A DNA stretch of 64,000 nucleotides, taken from the NCBI GenBank assembly GCA_021399435.1, contig JAJTUP010000141.1:38179-102178 (forward strand), read 5' to 3'. This document shows, one piece after another, positions 10,300 through 21,400 of the stretch. The translations under genes were made by a program, and so were the position numbers. The notes below the pieces were generated by a model. That model was not told where the DNA came from. It saw nothing but the letters and a program-made list of their open reading frames with translations, and made no database searches. The number at the start of each line of letters is the position of its first letter. The first letter of the stretch is position 1. This stretch comes from Diaporthe sp. PMI_573 (taxonomy: Eukaryota; Ascomycota; Sordariomycetes; Diaporthales; Diaporthaceae).

Positions 10300-12625
10300 A
10301 CGTGGTTGGACAGTGAGTGGCGGATGACAGTAAGTGGCGGATTTTTCATACAACTGCCAACTTTAGCCAACCCCAGCACCCACCCAGGGCAGAGAAATGA
10401 ATACAAATTGGCACCAATTGGTGCCAACTGTTCCCAATTGCCTATTTTCAATTGATTTAGTCAATTTGGAGTTATGATAGGGTTGCAGTACCAGTCTAAA
10501 AGTTTAAAGTTTTAGTGGGCGGGTTTGTTTTTAGTACAGATCGCGTCCCCGTTTTTCGCGTTAGTCTCGCATCATTCTACCTACTTAAATATTCAACACA
10601 TCAGAAATCAACAACCATAAATGTATCCTTTATCTAAAGAAGGGAAAATCCTTTTTACTGTTTAGGCTATTTAGAACTCTAAGAAAAATCACGTTAAACT
10701 ACTACCTATAACTCAAGCTGCTAAGATTTTTAATATTCCCAAAACAACACTACGCCGCAGAATAAACAAATAATGCTCTTATGCAGAATCACGCGTCGAT
10801 ACCTATAAACTCAATCCAGTTAAAAAGCAAATGCTTATCTGATATATTATTAAGCAAGATAAACGAGGATTTCTAATACGGCTTTCTAGTGTGGAAGATA
10901 TAGCCAACCTCCTGCTAGCATTGCGTGACGGCAAGCCGGTTGGCACCAAATGGGCACAACGCTTTATAGATACATAACTAAGCCTGAAAACAAGGTTTAA
11001 TCAGCCTTATGATTACCAGAGGGCCCTCTGTGAAGATCCAGAGGTCATTGGGAACTGGTTCCGCCTACTCTACAATATGATGGCCAAGTATAATATTATA
11101 GACGACAACCTGTATAACTTTAACAAGACCGGCTTTATGATAGGCATAATAACCGCGTCAATAGTTGTTACACGTTCTAATCGACATAAAAAGGCTAAAT
11201 CTATACAGCCTAGAAACTGGGAATGGGTAACAGTTATTGAATGCATTAATGCAAAGGGCTAGTATATTCCGCCGTTTATCATCATGCAAGGCGCCTACCA
11301 CCTTACCAACTAGACAATAGAGTCAGGCTTCCCACCAAGCTAGATAATTAAGCCTACTCCAAATAGGTAGACAGATAACAAGACTAGTCTTAAATAGATT
11401 CGGTACTTTAACAAGCATACAAAGTAACAAACAAAGGGTACATACCAGATACTTATCCTCAATGGCCATAAGAGCTATATATTAGTAGAGTTTAAGCAGT
11501 ACTACAAAGAGTACAGCATTATCCCTATCAGCATACCACTACATTCTTCTTATCTGCTCCAGCCATTAGACGTTAGATTATTCTCGCCATTAAAGTATAC
11601 ATATAGTAATAAGATTAATCTCTTTATCCGGGCCTCTATCAACTACATCACTAAGTCTAAGTTTTTTCTTGGGTTTAAAGCAGCCTACAATAAGATCTTT
11701 ATAGAGGAAAACATAAAATCTGGGTTTAAAGGAGCTAGGATTTCTCCATAGAACCCAGACTCCGTTATCTCTAAGCTGGATGTCCGCCTACAAACTCCAG
11801 TACAGTCCCTTCCCGTGTCGCCATCTAAATGGGAATTACAAACACCCTCTAATGCCCACTAAACTATCTAGCAATCAAGTTTTATTAAGGGCAAGATCTC
11901 CAACCATTAGGACAGCTCCCCTATACCGATTATAGAGGCTGTCAACAGGATGGCAAAGAAAGTACAAGCAATGGCACACTTAATTACACTTATAAGCCAG
12001 CAGATCTAGACACTTCAAGAGGCTAACATAGCACTCGCCAAACGCCGGAGGGCTAAAAAAAGTCAGGTCTAGCTTGGAGAAGCACTTAGTATTGAGGACT
12101 CTCAGGCGATAATCAAAGAAAAACAAAAGGGGAAGCGGCCAGCTGGTGAAATAGCTGAGGGTGCCAAGGAGGCGGTCTACGGCAGACCGAGCAAACAACA
12201 ATGTAGTAACTGTAGCAATACTAGGCATTATATAACAACTTGTAAGAAAGATATAGAAAGGTCTAGTCATTCAGATTCCGAGTAAATAATAGCTCTTTTT
12301 TAAGCAGTCTACAGCAGACCGCCCAAATAGTCGGTTTAGGTAGTATAGATTAAGGTTAATTCTATATAGTTAAAATGCTCCATTTTGGTAGGAAAGCCGA
12401 TTTTCCCACCAAAAGTCGTCCACTTCAGACTGGTACTACAGCCACGCCAACCACTCCAAATTGACCAAATCAATTAAAAATAGGCAATTAGAAACAGTTG
12501 GCACCAATTAGTGCTAATTTATATTCATTTCTCTACCCTAGGTGGGTACTAAGGTTGGCTAAAGTTGGCAGTTATATAAAAAATCCGCCACTCACTGTCA
12601 TCCGCCACTCACTGTCTAACCACGT
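10300..12625 (+). mobile_element. RIP-mutated Fot1/pogo-type DNA transposon (2326 bp)
   Basis: Both ends begin with ACGTGGTTGGACAGT in inverted orientation and are flanked by TA (10298-10299 and 12626-12627), the Tc1/mariner-superfamily target. The inner terminal sequences match the intact element at 36142 but the outermost ~45 bp differ: here each terminus carries two near-identical tandem units containing GTGAGTGGCGGAT. The subterminal palindrome around TTGGCACCAATTGG is also present. It is inserted into older RIP-degraded retroelement DNA and holds a dead transposase gene. Confidence 0.88.
10621..12303 (+). pseudogene. Dead Fot1/pogo-type transposase
   Basis: Spans 1683 nt from ATG to TAA, exactly the length of the intact transposase at 36462-38144, so no net indels have accumulated. 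Many Gln and Trp codons have become TAG/TAA/TGA, and glutamate/aspartate codons have become lysine/asparagine: the first catalytic motif reads NFNKTG here against NFDETG in the intact copy. A readable block covers 11077-11262. The C-terminal zinc-knuckle region (about 12195-12245) still shows the CSNT-type remnants. It also differs at non-RIP sites, so it is a related subfamily rather than the direct parent. Confidence 0.88.
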
Positions 12626-12627
12626 TA

Positions 12628-14040
12628 TCTTTATTATTATTTTAGCTACCTAGCTATAGACCGACTTTATTGGCTACTATAAGATATTGGCTATAATTCT
12701 AATATTAGCGTACTTAAAGCTATTAATAAGTTTTATTATTATTGTTAACTAAAGAGTGCTGTCTTAAGATAATTTAAGTTTAATTTTAAAAATAATTACA
12801 ATTTTAACTATATATATCTTAATAAAAAGCTAGTTTTATATATTATTAATTTTGAAATATCTTTTTAGGCTAAAAGATTTCTTATTTTATTGTCTACAAA
12901 AGATATATAAAAAGTCTTTTATATAGTATAGATTAATATATACTTGGGTCCTCCTAATTACTTAGCTTAGAAATAAAGTAAAGCTTATAGAGATTATATA
13001 TAAATAGATTCCTATAGAAGCTTATTAATTAATTGGTAAGGTTAAACGATATTATAGACCGCTCTAATAAATATTTAAGATTCTTTATACTAAATTAGAA
13101 GAAATCTTTTTAAAAGATATTATTTTTTAAACAATACTAAAGGCTATAAACAATACTGCCGGCCTGGATAGGCTAGTATTTATTCTGCTTATCTTTAGCA
13201 CTTTTTTATAGGTAAATCTAGACTTACTGCCTATATTATTAATGCTAAAATATATTAAGGCTATTGCTAAGATAATGTAAGATCTTTAAAAGTATTATAC
13301 CGAAAAGTAAATTATAGAAGCTCTTAATATTTAAAACGGCCTAGATGTTATTAGTATTTTAAATATGCCTTTATAATTAAAAATATTTATCTGGCGGAAA
13401 AAGAAAGGCTGGCAAAGCCTATATAAGCTGATGGTAATTAATGGCTATGATATTACTTTTAATTTTCCTGTAAAGTTTAGATTAACTGTTATTTGGAAAT
13501 ACTTTTAAAATAACGAGAACCTTTTGTCTAAGTTTTTGTTAGGTAGCAGACTAAGAGTAGATTTATTACCTACTTTAAAAGATAGCGGGCTTAGCATAGA
13601 CTTATTACTTACTTTAGATAGCGGGCCTGGTATAGATTTATTACCGGCTTTAGATAGCGGCTAGTTTAGAGCGGGTCTGCTACCTGCTTTAGACTATACT
13701 AGCGTCTCGGCTTTAGTATAAAGACGGGGCTAACCTCTAGAATTAAAGAATAAGCCGAAATTATTAATAACTTTCCTTAGTTAGAAGAAGAAGAATAATT
13801 ATATCTTATTACTAAAACTTTATTAAAATAGCGTAATTATAAGTACTGGCAAACCCTTTAAAGCTTTTAATGCTAAGGAGATTAACAATCTTATTGCCTA
13901 AGGCGTTTTTTACTTTAAACGCTTTAATTTAAAGATTTATAGTGCTTTTTGCCTATTTAACTCTTAAATAGTACGAGAGATTAAGGAAAAGACTAAAGTA
14001 TTATTACAGGGTATAATATTTTATATAGCTAGTACAATAA
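12628..14040 (+). pseudogene. RIP-degraded Ty1/copia-type integrase C-terminus and start of reverse transcriptase
   Basis: From about 12930 to 13520 one plus frame, reading RIP stops through, gives an ordered set of motifs I associate with fungal copia polyproteins: a GPP-like turn, IPIEAY, RYYRPL, then KAINNTAGLDRLV, ALN-NGLDV, and an FIWRKKKGWQSLYKL segment. After a low-complexity linker, 13855-14020 resembles the copia RT entry (FNAKEINNLIAQGVF then FCLFNSQIVREIKEK). All blocks are interrupted by TAG/TAA. The identification is by motif order only. The copia RNase H end found at 25976-26234 may belong to the same family. Confidence 0.5.
13545..13700 (+). repeat. Degenerate short tandem repeats in a copia integrase-RT linker
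   Basis: Four imperfect units of about 36-48 bp share a core reading TTTAGATAGCGGGC followed by GATTTATTACC or CTTATTACTT. In the plus frame they give a repeated L-L-P-T/A-L-D-S-G pattern, which suggests an expanded low-complexity linker of the polyprotein. Confidence 0.55.
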
Positions 14041-16437
14041 ATTTCTTTCTTAGCCGTCTGTACTATAAGTACTAAACTAGCTTCTGTCCCTCTTAAAGAC
14101 CAAAGCAACAATTTAATTTATTCTTCTATTATTATTATTTAATAACCTGTAACATTATTTAATTAAAACCTAATTACTGCTTTTATTGCCTTTATAGCCC
14201 TTTCGGCCCTTTTTTATTATCTCTTTTTTCTTTGCGTTAAAGCCTTTAAGTAGTTTTCTCTCTTGCTCTAAAGGGCTAGCAAAACATATATCTATGCTTA
14301 GCTTAATATCTACGTTTTTACTAGTAATCTGGCCCGAGCTAAGCTAACTACGTAACCTTTAAAGACTAAGAAGAAAGCTTACAACTAATAAATTAGTCTA
14401 AAGCTTTACCTATTCTTTATAATTATATATAAAAGCTTTGCTAATACCTAATTAAAACTGCCAAGGAAATGCCTTGCTAGGAAGAGAGTTATATAACTAA
14501 ACTAAAGATAAGAGAAGCATAACTAAAGTATATAGGAAAAACCCTGCTTTTAAACCTACTTTCTTGCCGAGGTTTTAAAGGATATTCTTTTAATTAAGCT
14601 TTATACCTAAGGTATAAACATTAGCCATTATGCTAGGGATTATTCTATAGTAATAACTAAGACCCTAGTAGAGTAATATATTTGCTTGTAAAACGCTTAA
14701 TTAAAGAGGAATCAGACTTTTACAGGATTTAACAAGCTTAAATTAGGGTAAAATAGCCCTTAATCTAATTTTATAGTTATTTTAACGACTAAAGTCTGGT
14801 TAAAAAGTAGCGCTATTATAATAATTGCCCCTATAATTATTGCAATAAAGTTTGCGGCAAGGCGCTTTTAAGTATAAGTGTAAAGCCTGAGAAATATATA
14901 GAAAGGCAAGGCCAAGATATTACGGCTTTTAATTAAAGCTGATAGAAGATCTTAAGAAAAAACTATATATATTAAAAAAAGGAAAAACACCTTAAAAAGG
15001 CACAATATTTCAAGTATTATTACTATACTAAATACTAACCTAAGAATATTTAACTCTTTAGATAACATACAAACTCTCTTAATAATAAGCCTATAGCTCT
15101 AATTACTTTAATTTAATAATATCTAGCATTAAAATATCTATAGTAGCTGGCCCTACTAAAGATACTGCTCCTACTAAAACACTAGGCTTCCCAACTATAT
15201 TATCTAAAAGTTTAAGCCCGCTACGTCTACCTTTACTTACTCTAAGCTCTACCTACTAGCAAGCAGTTACTAGTCCTTTAATTTCTCCTAATTACTAAAG
15301 GTCTAAAAGAGAGCATAAGAAAGACTAGTTACCAAAAAACCCTAAGCTTAAGAACAAAGGATCTTCTAGCAAAACCTCTTTACCTTCTACCCTAGATCTT
15401 CCTACTTAATCATAATAACCCCTTTTAGCTAAGCCTAACACTATAGGCTAATACCTATTTAGTCCATTTCTCTATAGCACTATAATGCTGCCCTAAATAG
15501 CGCCGCTTATATTATATAATCTTAATATATTAAGGTTTAATAAATCAAATATTATTAAGTTAATATCTACCTTAGAGGATATTTTTTGCTAATTTTCTTA
15601 TCTAATAGACTAGATTCTTTCCTTATTAAAATAATACCATACTAGCTCTAATCTAGTCTATTTAATTAAAAAGATTACTACTAGGCTAAACACCTAGGCT
15701 TTACAGAGTTAAAAACTCTTAACCTACTTTAAAACCAGTAATACTTCTTTTTAAATAGATCTAAGCTTAATAATAAAAGCAATCCTCTACTAGAATTCCT
15801 CAAATAACTTTAAGAAATAAAAACAAAAAATTACTAACTATAATTAAGTGCTAATTAAAGCTAAAGAGATATTTAATTAAGAAAGTAGGACCTTCTATAA
15901 GACGCTTCTGTCCTAAATCAAGAAGTAGCTTCTTTCTAGACTAGCCTCTAAGGAAAAAGTTAAAAATATACCCTAGACAGAATTTAAAGACAGGCCTTTA
16001 TCTATCCTTAACAAAGAATTAAAATACTCTAAACAAGACTATTACCTAGCTATAAAAAAACTTCCTAATTATTTTTAAACAGACCTATAGAATTAGCAGA
16101 ATTAATAGTATATAGAGAAGAAATAAAGCAACAATCTAAAATACTTAAAACCTACTGGTATATATCTGGAACTTATTATTTAGCCTAATTGGCATAGAAA
16201 TTAAGGCAATAATTTTCTTAAACAGAAAATAGACAACCTTGTAAATAAATTTACTGACTTAAAAATCAAGCAGCTAAAAATGTAAGAAAAAAAGGAAGTT
16301 AATAAATAACTCAGACACTACACTAAAGCAACCTCTTATAATAAATGACAAACTAAACTTAGACTAACTAGAATAAGAGCAATAAGGTCTATTTAGAGAC
16401 CTAGCGGCTAGGAAATCTACTCCCTAGCCTTAAGTAA
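14041..16437 (+). pseudogene. RIP-degraded gag-like coding DNA, family not recognised
   Basis: Plus-strand frames can be followed through RIP stops, for example 14575-14930 (a hydrophobic and Lys-rich block with HYARDYSIVITKTLVE) and 15100-16430 (Ser/Pro/Lys-rich, then coiled Gln/Lys-rich). Direction and composition suit a retroelement gag. Its likely continuation lies after the solo LTR and after the 17188-24922 insertion, where a retropepsin motif occurs. No domain can be named here with confidence. Confidence 0.4.
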
Positions 16438-16953
16438 TGTTAAACGGAAACGCTCGTGTAGGCGCTGCACGTAGGGAGTTACCCTAGACTTCACGTAAGG
16501 AGTTACCCTAGACTTAGTGCTAGTGGCGTGCGCGGCGGCAGATGAGTTTGGTGGCCGTGAGCCGATTTTTTGGGCTGTTTTAAGACCCTAACTTCGTACC
16601 TCTGCATTCCCCTTATTTCTTACCCAAAAAGCATGTAACCTAGTTTGTTAGATAGCCTGATTTCTGAAGTTTATCTGTATTTAGTTTAGTTACTATCAGG
16701 GTTAGGGTTGGCTAGTTATTCATGGCTGAAGAGAGTGGGTCTGGAGGCCGAATTTTCCGGCCTCGCCATTCCTACACCAGAGCCACCCGCAGCGTGCCAA
16801 GGGTTGAGACAATGTCGGAGGGTGTGTGAGGAGGGCTGACAGAAGCCTACTCGAATTCAATACAAAGTTGTCCAAACCACTCTCAAGCGTCCCAACAAGA
16901 CCTCAGTGCACCCTACTGCTACCTGACTCCCATTCGATCCACCAACCTTTAGA
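16438..16953 (+). mobile_element. Solo LTR, family B
   Basis: Begins TGTTAAACGGAAACGC and ends CTTTAGA, 516 bp. The flanking 5-mers AGTAA (16433-16437) and AGTAA (16954-16958) match, which supports a solo LTR with a 5-bp target duplication. It contains a small internal duplication of GAGTTACCCTAGACTT (about 16475-16515). It is less RIP-mutated than its surroundings. A (TAA)n microsatellite follows at about 16957-16980. Confidence 0.8.
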
Positions 16954-17187
16954 AGTAATAATAATAATAATAATAATACTTATAATGTTTCTGCTATTTA
17001 GCTTAAAAAGAATGGTTTTCTATATATATACTATAGCTATATAGAAGAAGACTATACGGTCTATAAGTATAATAAAATTAATAGGCTTATTACCAATAGG
17101 CTCTTCTATATAGAAAAGTATAAGGGATCTTTAATAATCCTTGACACTATTACAAATACTCGAAACAGCATTTAACTCTATTGTAAT
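16954..17187 (+). other. Fragment of RIP-degraded host element left of the family A insertion
   Basis: After a TAA microsatellite this is AT-rich degraded DNA. It ends with GTAAT (17183-17187), the target copy that reappears at 24923-24927 on the far side of the 7.7-kb family A element, so it is continuous with 24928 onward. Confidence 0.65.
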
Positions 17188-17651
17188 TGTAATGATCAAG
17201 GTTTCCTGGGTCGTCTAAACCGAGAGATCGGGTTTATATCCAAGATATGTAACAAGGCGGTTGATTAAGCAATAGGGTTTCTAACAATGATCACAAGCTA
17301 ATAAAAGCTATTTGGAGTAAATACTTAGATTAACTGCTAAAGAGCTATTTATGCTATCTGGCTATCTGGTAATAAGCGTATCCTTATATGTCCATCTCTT
17401 TAGCCTGGCTCACGAGGCTTACCTGGCTTACTAGTAATCTGGTAATCCTGGTAATCCAGTTGGCTCACTTTAGATCACTGCCCTGCTGGTAATCTAAGTA
17501 ATCTATCCTTAGATAAGCAAATATCTTAGGTTATATATATTAATAGTCGTGCCTCTTCCTGTAGGCCTAGCTAGCTGGCCTATAGGGTTTACCTACGCCT
17601 CTAGAAGACTAATAGTTAAACCCTAGTTTTATTCCTGTTACATTTGTAACA
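17188..17651 (-). repeat. 3' LTR of minus family A element (464 bp)
   Basis: On the plus strand it starts TGTAATGATCAAGG and ends TTTGTAACA, i.e. TG...CA on the minus strand. Many GTAATC-type short repeats lie in the middle (about 17430-17510). Its partner is 24464-24922; the two differ mostly by RIP-type changes. Confidence 0.92.
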
Positions 17652-17762
17652 TTATTCCCCTCCTCTATTACTTTTTTGTCCCAAAAAAGCTATTTAGTAT
17701 ATTTCCCTGTCTCCTTCCTTTCCTTCATGTATACCCTTTATCTGTTAAATATCCTACTAATT

Positions 17763-18464
17763 ATATCAGACCGAGTATCTAAATCTTGTTGTTTTAAGAA
17801 GATAGAGTAACGCTATGCCCTTGCTTTGTTAATCTAAGAGACGGGTTTTAAAGTTATGCTTTATACCTTATATCGTTAATATAAGTAGAAATATTTTATA
17901 TCTAATTCCGACAATAAGAAGCGCTATTATAACTATATTTGTTATAGTCGCTCTTATATAAATATGGGTATATTAATAAATTCTAGTAAGTTGCGTTTAT
18001 ATTTATATATTTTGCGCGTTATTTCTAATATATCCTTTTTAGTTTAGGACTAGATTTTGGAAAAGAAATGCCTAAAGCGTTAAGAAAAAAAAGCTAAGGA
18101 TATACTAAATTAAGTATAAGAGGCTTTACTAGAGAAGTAGTATAAAATAAATAAGCGTTTTACTAAGCTGAGCCGTCTTAGGTAGTAATATTGCAAGGTT
18201 ATAGAGTAAGGTTGTTAGATGCTTTGCAAGGGTTTTCGTTTATTAGAGGAGCCTAAAGAAAATTGTATAGAGGAAGAAGAGGCCTGTCTAGTAATAAACT
18301 AGATTGTCTTGGAGGTCTCTAATTCTACTTTATTTCTATAGGCTAATGGCGGTTTTAGAATTGTCAACTAGGGGTCGGTAGTATCTAATGTTAGGGTAGA
18401 TTTTTTTAACTAGTTGTCTGGTAATAGACTTAAAGTGCCTTTTGGTAGTTTGCCAGGTTTTTAA
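17763..18464 (+). pseudogene. Antisense extra gene of family A element (copy 1, 234 codons)
   Basis: This frame runs opposite to gag-pol, between the pol end and the 3' LTR. It keeps one reading frame for 702 nt to a TAA, broken only by TAG/TAA codons expected from RIP; the start is ATA, probably from ATG. Motif order matches the copies at 32860-33468 and 43439-44101: a basic N-terminus with a KIEQR-type stretch and ALALLI, a cysteine-containing middle, then a coiled-coil with KINKR-L-RLR followed by a GF-LLEE segment. Three copies in the same frame argue for a real protein. The function is unknown; the cysteine-containing segment and coiled coil suggest nucleic-acid binding or oligomerisation, which is inference. 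Confidence 0.7.
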
Positions 18465-18469
18465 GTAGC

Positions 18470-21400
18470 TCCTAGGTATTATCTTTATTATTATAGCCTT
18501 TCTATTTAACTAGATATTTATTATTAGTATTATATATTTTAGAATTAAGAATCTTCTCTACTTTCTATTCTTTTTTATTATTATTAAGTTTTATCTATAT
18601 TTTAAGCTGTATATTGGCTAGTGCTGGTTTTAAGAGTAATATATAAAAAACCGGGTATATCTATATTTTTATTAGCAATAAGAATCTAAAGTTAATGTTT
18701 AATAGTTTCTTTTTGATCTTAAATAGTCTAATCTTTTTATAGTCTAGTTTTTTGCTTAGTTGCTTGGTTTTAATATTTTTATAGAGTAGATAGACTTTAT
18801 CCTCTTCCTCTAAGGTTAGTCTTTTTAACCTTTTTCTATTGGTATAGGTTGTTATTTGTTTTTATATAAAGAGTAGTTTTTGCGAAAGCTTTTTTAAAGA
18901 TTTTAAATTTTAGTTACTCTTTTTATAGTTAATTATGCTTTTAGCCTAGAGATTGGTTTTCTATAGGCTTCTAGTTTATAGCTATAGTTTACATAGAAGG
19001 GTAAAACTTTTATAGTACCTGTATCTATACTATTGTAGATAAACTATACTATAGGTAATAACTATATCTAGTTGTTTTGTTTATAGTTAATATAATTATA
19101 AAGATATTGTTCTAGAATTTAGTTTAGTCTTTTGGTGTATTTATTTGTCTAAGAGTAGAAAGCTATAGATAGTTTTAATTTTATACCGAGTTGTTTTATA
19201 AGTAATTGCCAAAAGTTAGAGATAAATACTGTTTCTTTATTTAATACTATTTTCTATAGCGTGTTATAGTTGCTAATAATTATTTATAGAAAGGTATATA
19301 TAAGATTGTCTGTATTATTTGCTTTTTTGTATGGTAAGAAGTAAGAATATTTTATAAATTTGTAAATAATAACTAGGATACTGTTATATTAGGCTCTTAT
19401 TATTGGTTTCCTTAAAAGTAGTAGCTTAACGATAAAGTCTAGGCTAATAGATTGCCATAGTTTATTAGGTACTAGTAGAGGTTATAGCAAGCTATAAAGT
19501 TTATATCTCGTGGTTTTACTTTTATAATATATATTGTAGTTTTGAATAACTGTTTAGACCTCTTTCTTTATTTTTAGAAAATAGTAGTATTATCTAATTC
19601 TTTTAATTATTGCTGTAATTTCTTAATATCTATATACTAGAGCTTTATAGATTTATTTAATAAGTTTTTTTTATAGATTTATAGATATAAAGAGTTGTTT
19701 TCTTTAGTATAATATTTTATTGTCTTCTACTATTTGTCTCTTAATTTCTAAACATATGTTTTAATAAGATATTCTAAGCTTGTTTTTCTAATTAGGGTTA
19801 ACCTTGGTTTAGAGTATTATTATTAGTTGTTAAGATTTTTATAATAAGTCTCCGTTAAGAGTAATTTAGAAGATATTCTATGTTTCTAGTAGAACTTCTT
19901 ATAGATAGTCTAGCCATTTATTAAGTATATCTGCTTGTTTGTTCTTAGATTCCTTATAGTAGATAATTTTAAGGTTAAATTATAATAAAAATTTTGCCTA
20001 TTTAATCTGGTATTTATTAAGTTCTTTTATTATTATAAAGTATATAAGGTTCTTATAGTTAGTATAGACTTAAACCTGGTATTTAGCTTCTATAAGGTAA
20101 TATTGTTATTTCTTAAATGCTTTAATTATTACTATAAATTTTTTATTATATATAGGGTAATTAAGTTTTAGGCTATTAAGTTTCTTTAAAAAGAATATAA
20201 TAGGATATAGTTTGCCTTGGTTATTTTATTAATCTAGTTATTCTCTTATTGTAAAGTTTAAAGCATTGGTTTTAACTTTATAGATTTTATTAAAGTTTGC
20301 TTTAATTAGTATTGGTTTTTCTAGGATTTTTTTAGATTATTATATTAAAAGTATCTTATATTTCTTATATTTATCGAAATTCGTTGTTTTTTTTTGGTAA
20401 GGTTTGTAAGAGGTTTTACAAGTATTTTGTAACCTTTAATAAATTATCTATAGAAGTTAATATATCTAAGAAATCCTTAAACTTCTTTAATATTTATAGA
20501 TATAGGCTAGTGCTTAATAGCTTTGATTTTAGATGCTTGTATTATAATTTGCCTAGGTTAGATAGTATATTTAAGGTAGTTGACTTTCTTAGTGTAAAAC
20601 TTGTTTTTCTCTAGTTTAACTAGAAGTTTTGTATCTTAAAGCTTTTATAGCACCTTATATATATATTTTTTATATTTTTTAAGCATTTTAGAGTAGATAA
20701 AGATATTGTCTAGATATATAATTATAAAGATATTTAAATATTTTCTAAGAATATAATTAATTATAGCTTAAAATAATACTGGTATATTGGTTAATCTAAA
20801 TAATATAACTAGGTATTTAAAGTATCTATAGTGTGTTTAAAATACTGTTTTTTATTATTTATTCTTTTTTATTCTAATAAGGTTATAGGCTCTTTTAAGG
20901 TTTAGAGCTGTAAACTATTAAGCTTCTTATAGTCGGTCTTATAGTTTTTTAATTAAAGATAGCAGGTAGTAGTTTTTAATAGTAATGTTGTTTAGTTAGT
21001 AATAATCTATGTAAAGTTATAGCTTTCTGTTCTTCTTTAGTATAAAGAGGATTAAATATTTTATAGATAAAGTAGATAGTTAAATGTAATCTTTTTCTAG
21101 GTTTTTGTTAAGGTATTTCCTAAGTATCTTAAGTTGTATTTTGTTAAGCTTGTAGATTTTAGAGAATTTAGGTATTTTTCTTAGTTTTAAGGGTATTTTG
21201 TAATTCTAGCCGTTATATTTAAATAGTTTAATATTAAGTATTGTTAAAAATAGCTTAATATATTTATAGTATTTCTAAGGTATAAGCTCCTAGGGGTCCT
21301 TCTCTACTATTTTGGCCTTTTATAAGTAGGTAATAAATTATTAGAAGATAGGTTTAATTTATTTTGCCAAGTTAATTCTTTAGGCCTTTAGCGCTTATTG

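Noticed and set aside
6421..16953. A 10.5-kb transposon with ~515-bp terminal inverted repeats
   Set aside because: The two ends are family B LTRs in opposite orientation. The right copy has its own AGTAA target duplication and similar LTRs occur elsewhere in the window, so they are separate insertions.
20384..20614. Plus-strand frame inside the minus family A element; homologous frame at 45993-46250
   Set aside because: Both lie antisense to the RT region of homologous elements; similarity follows from the shared RT sequence, and composition is that of a shadow.
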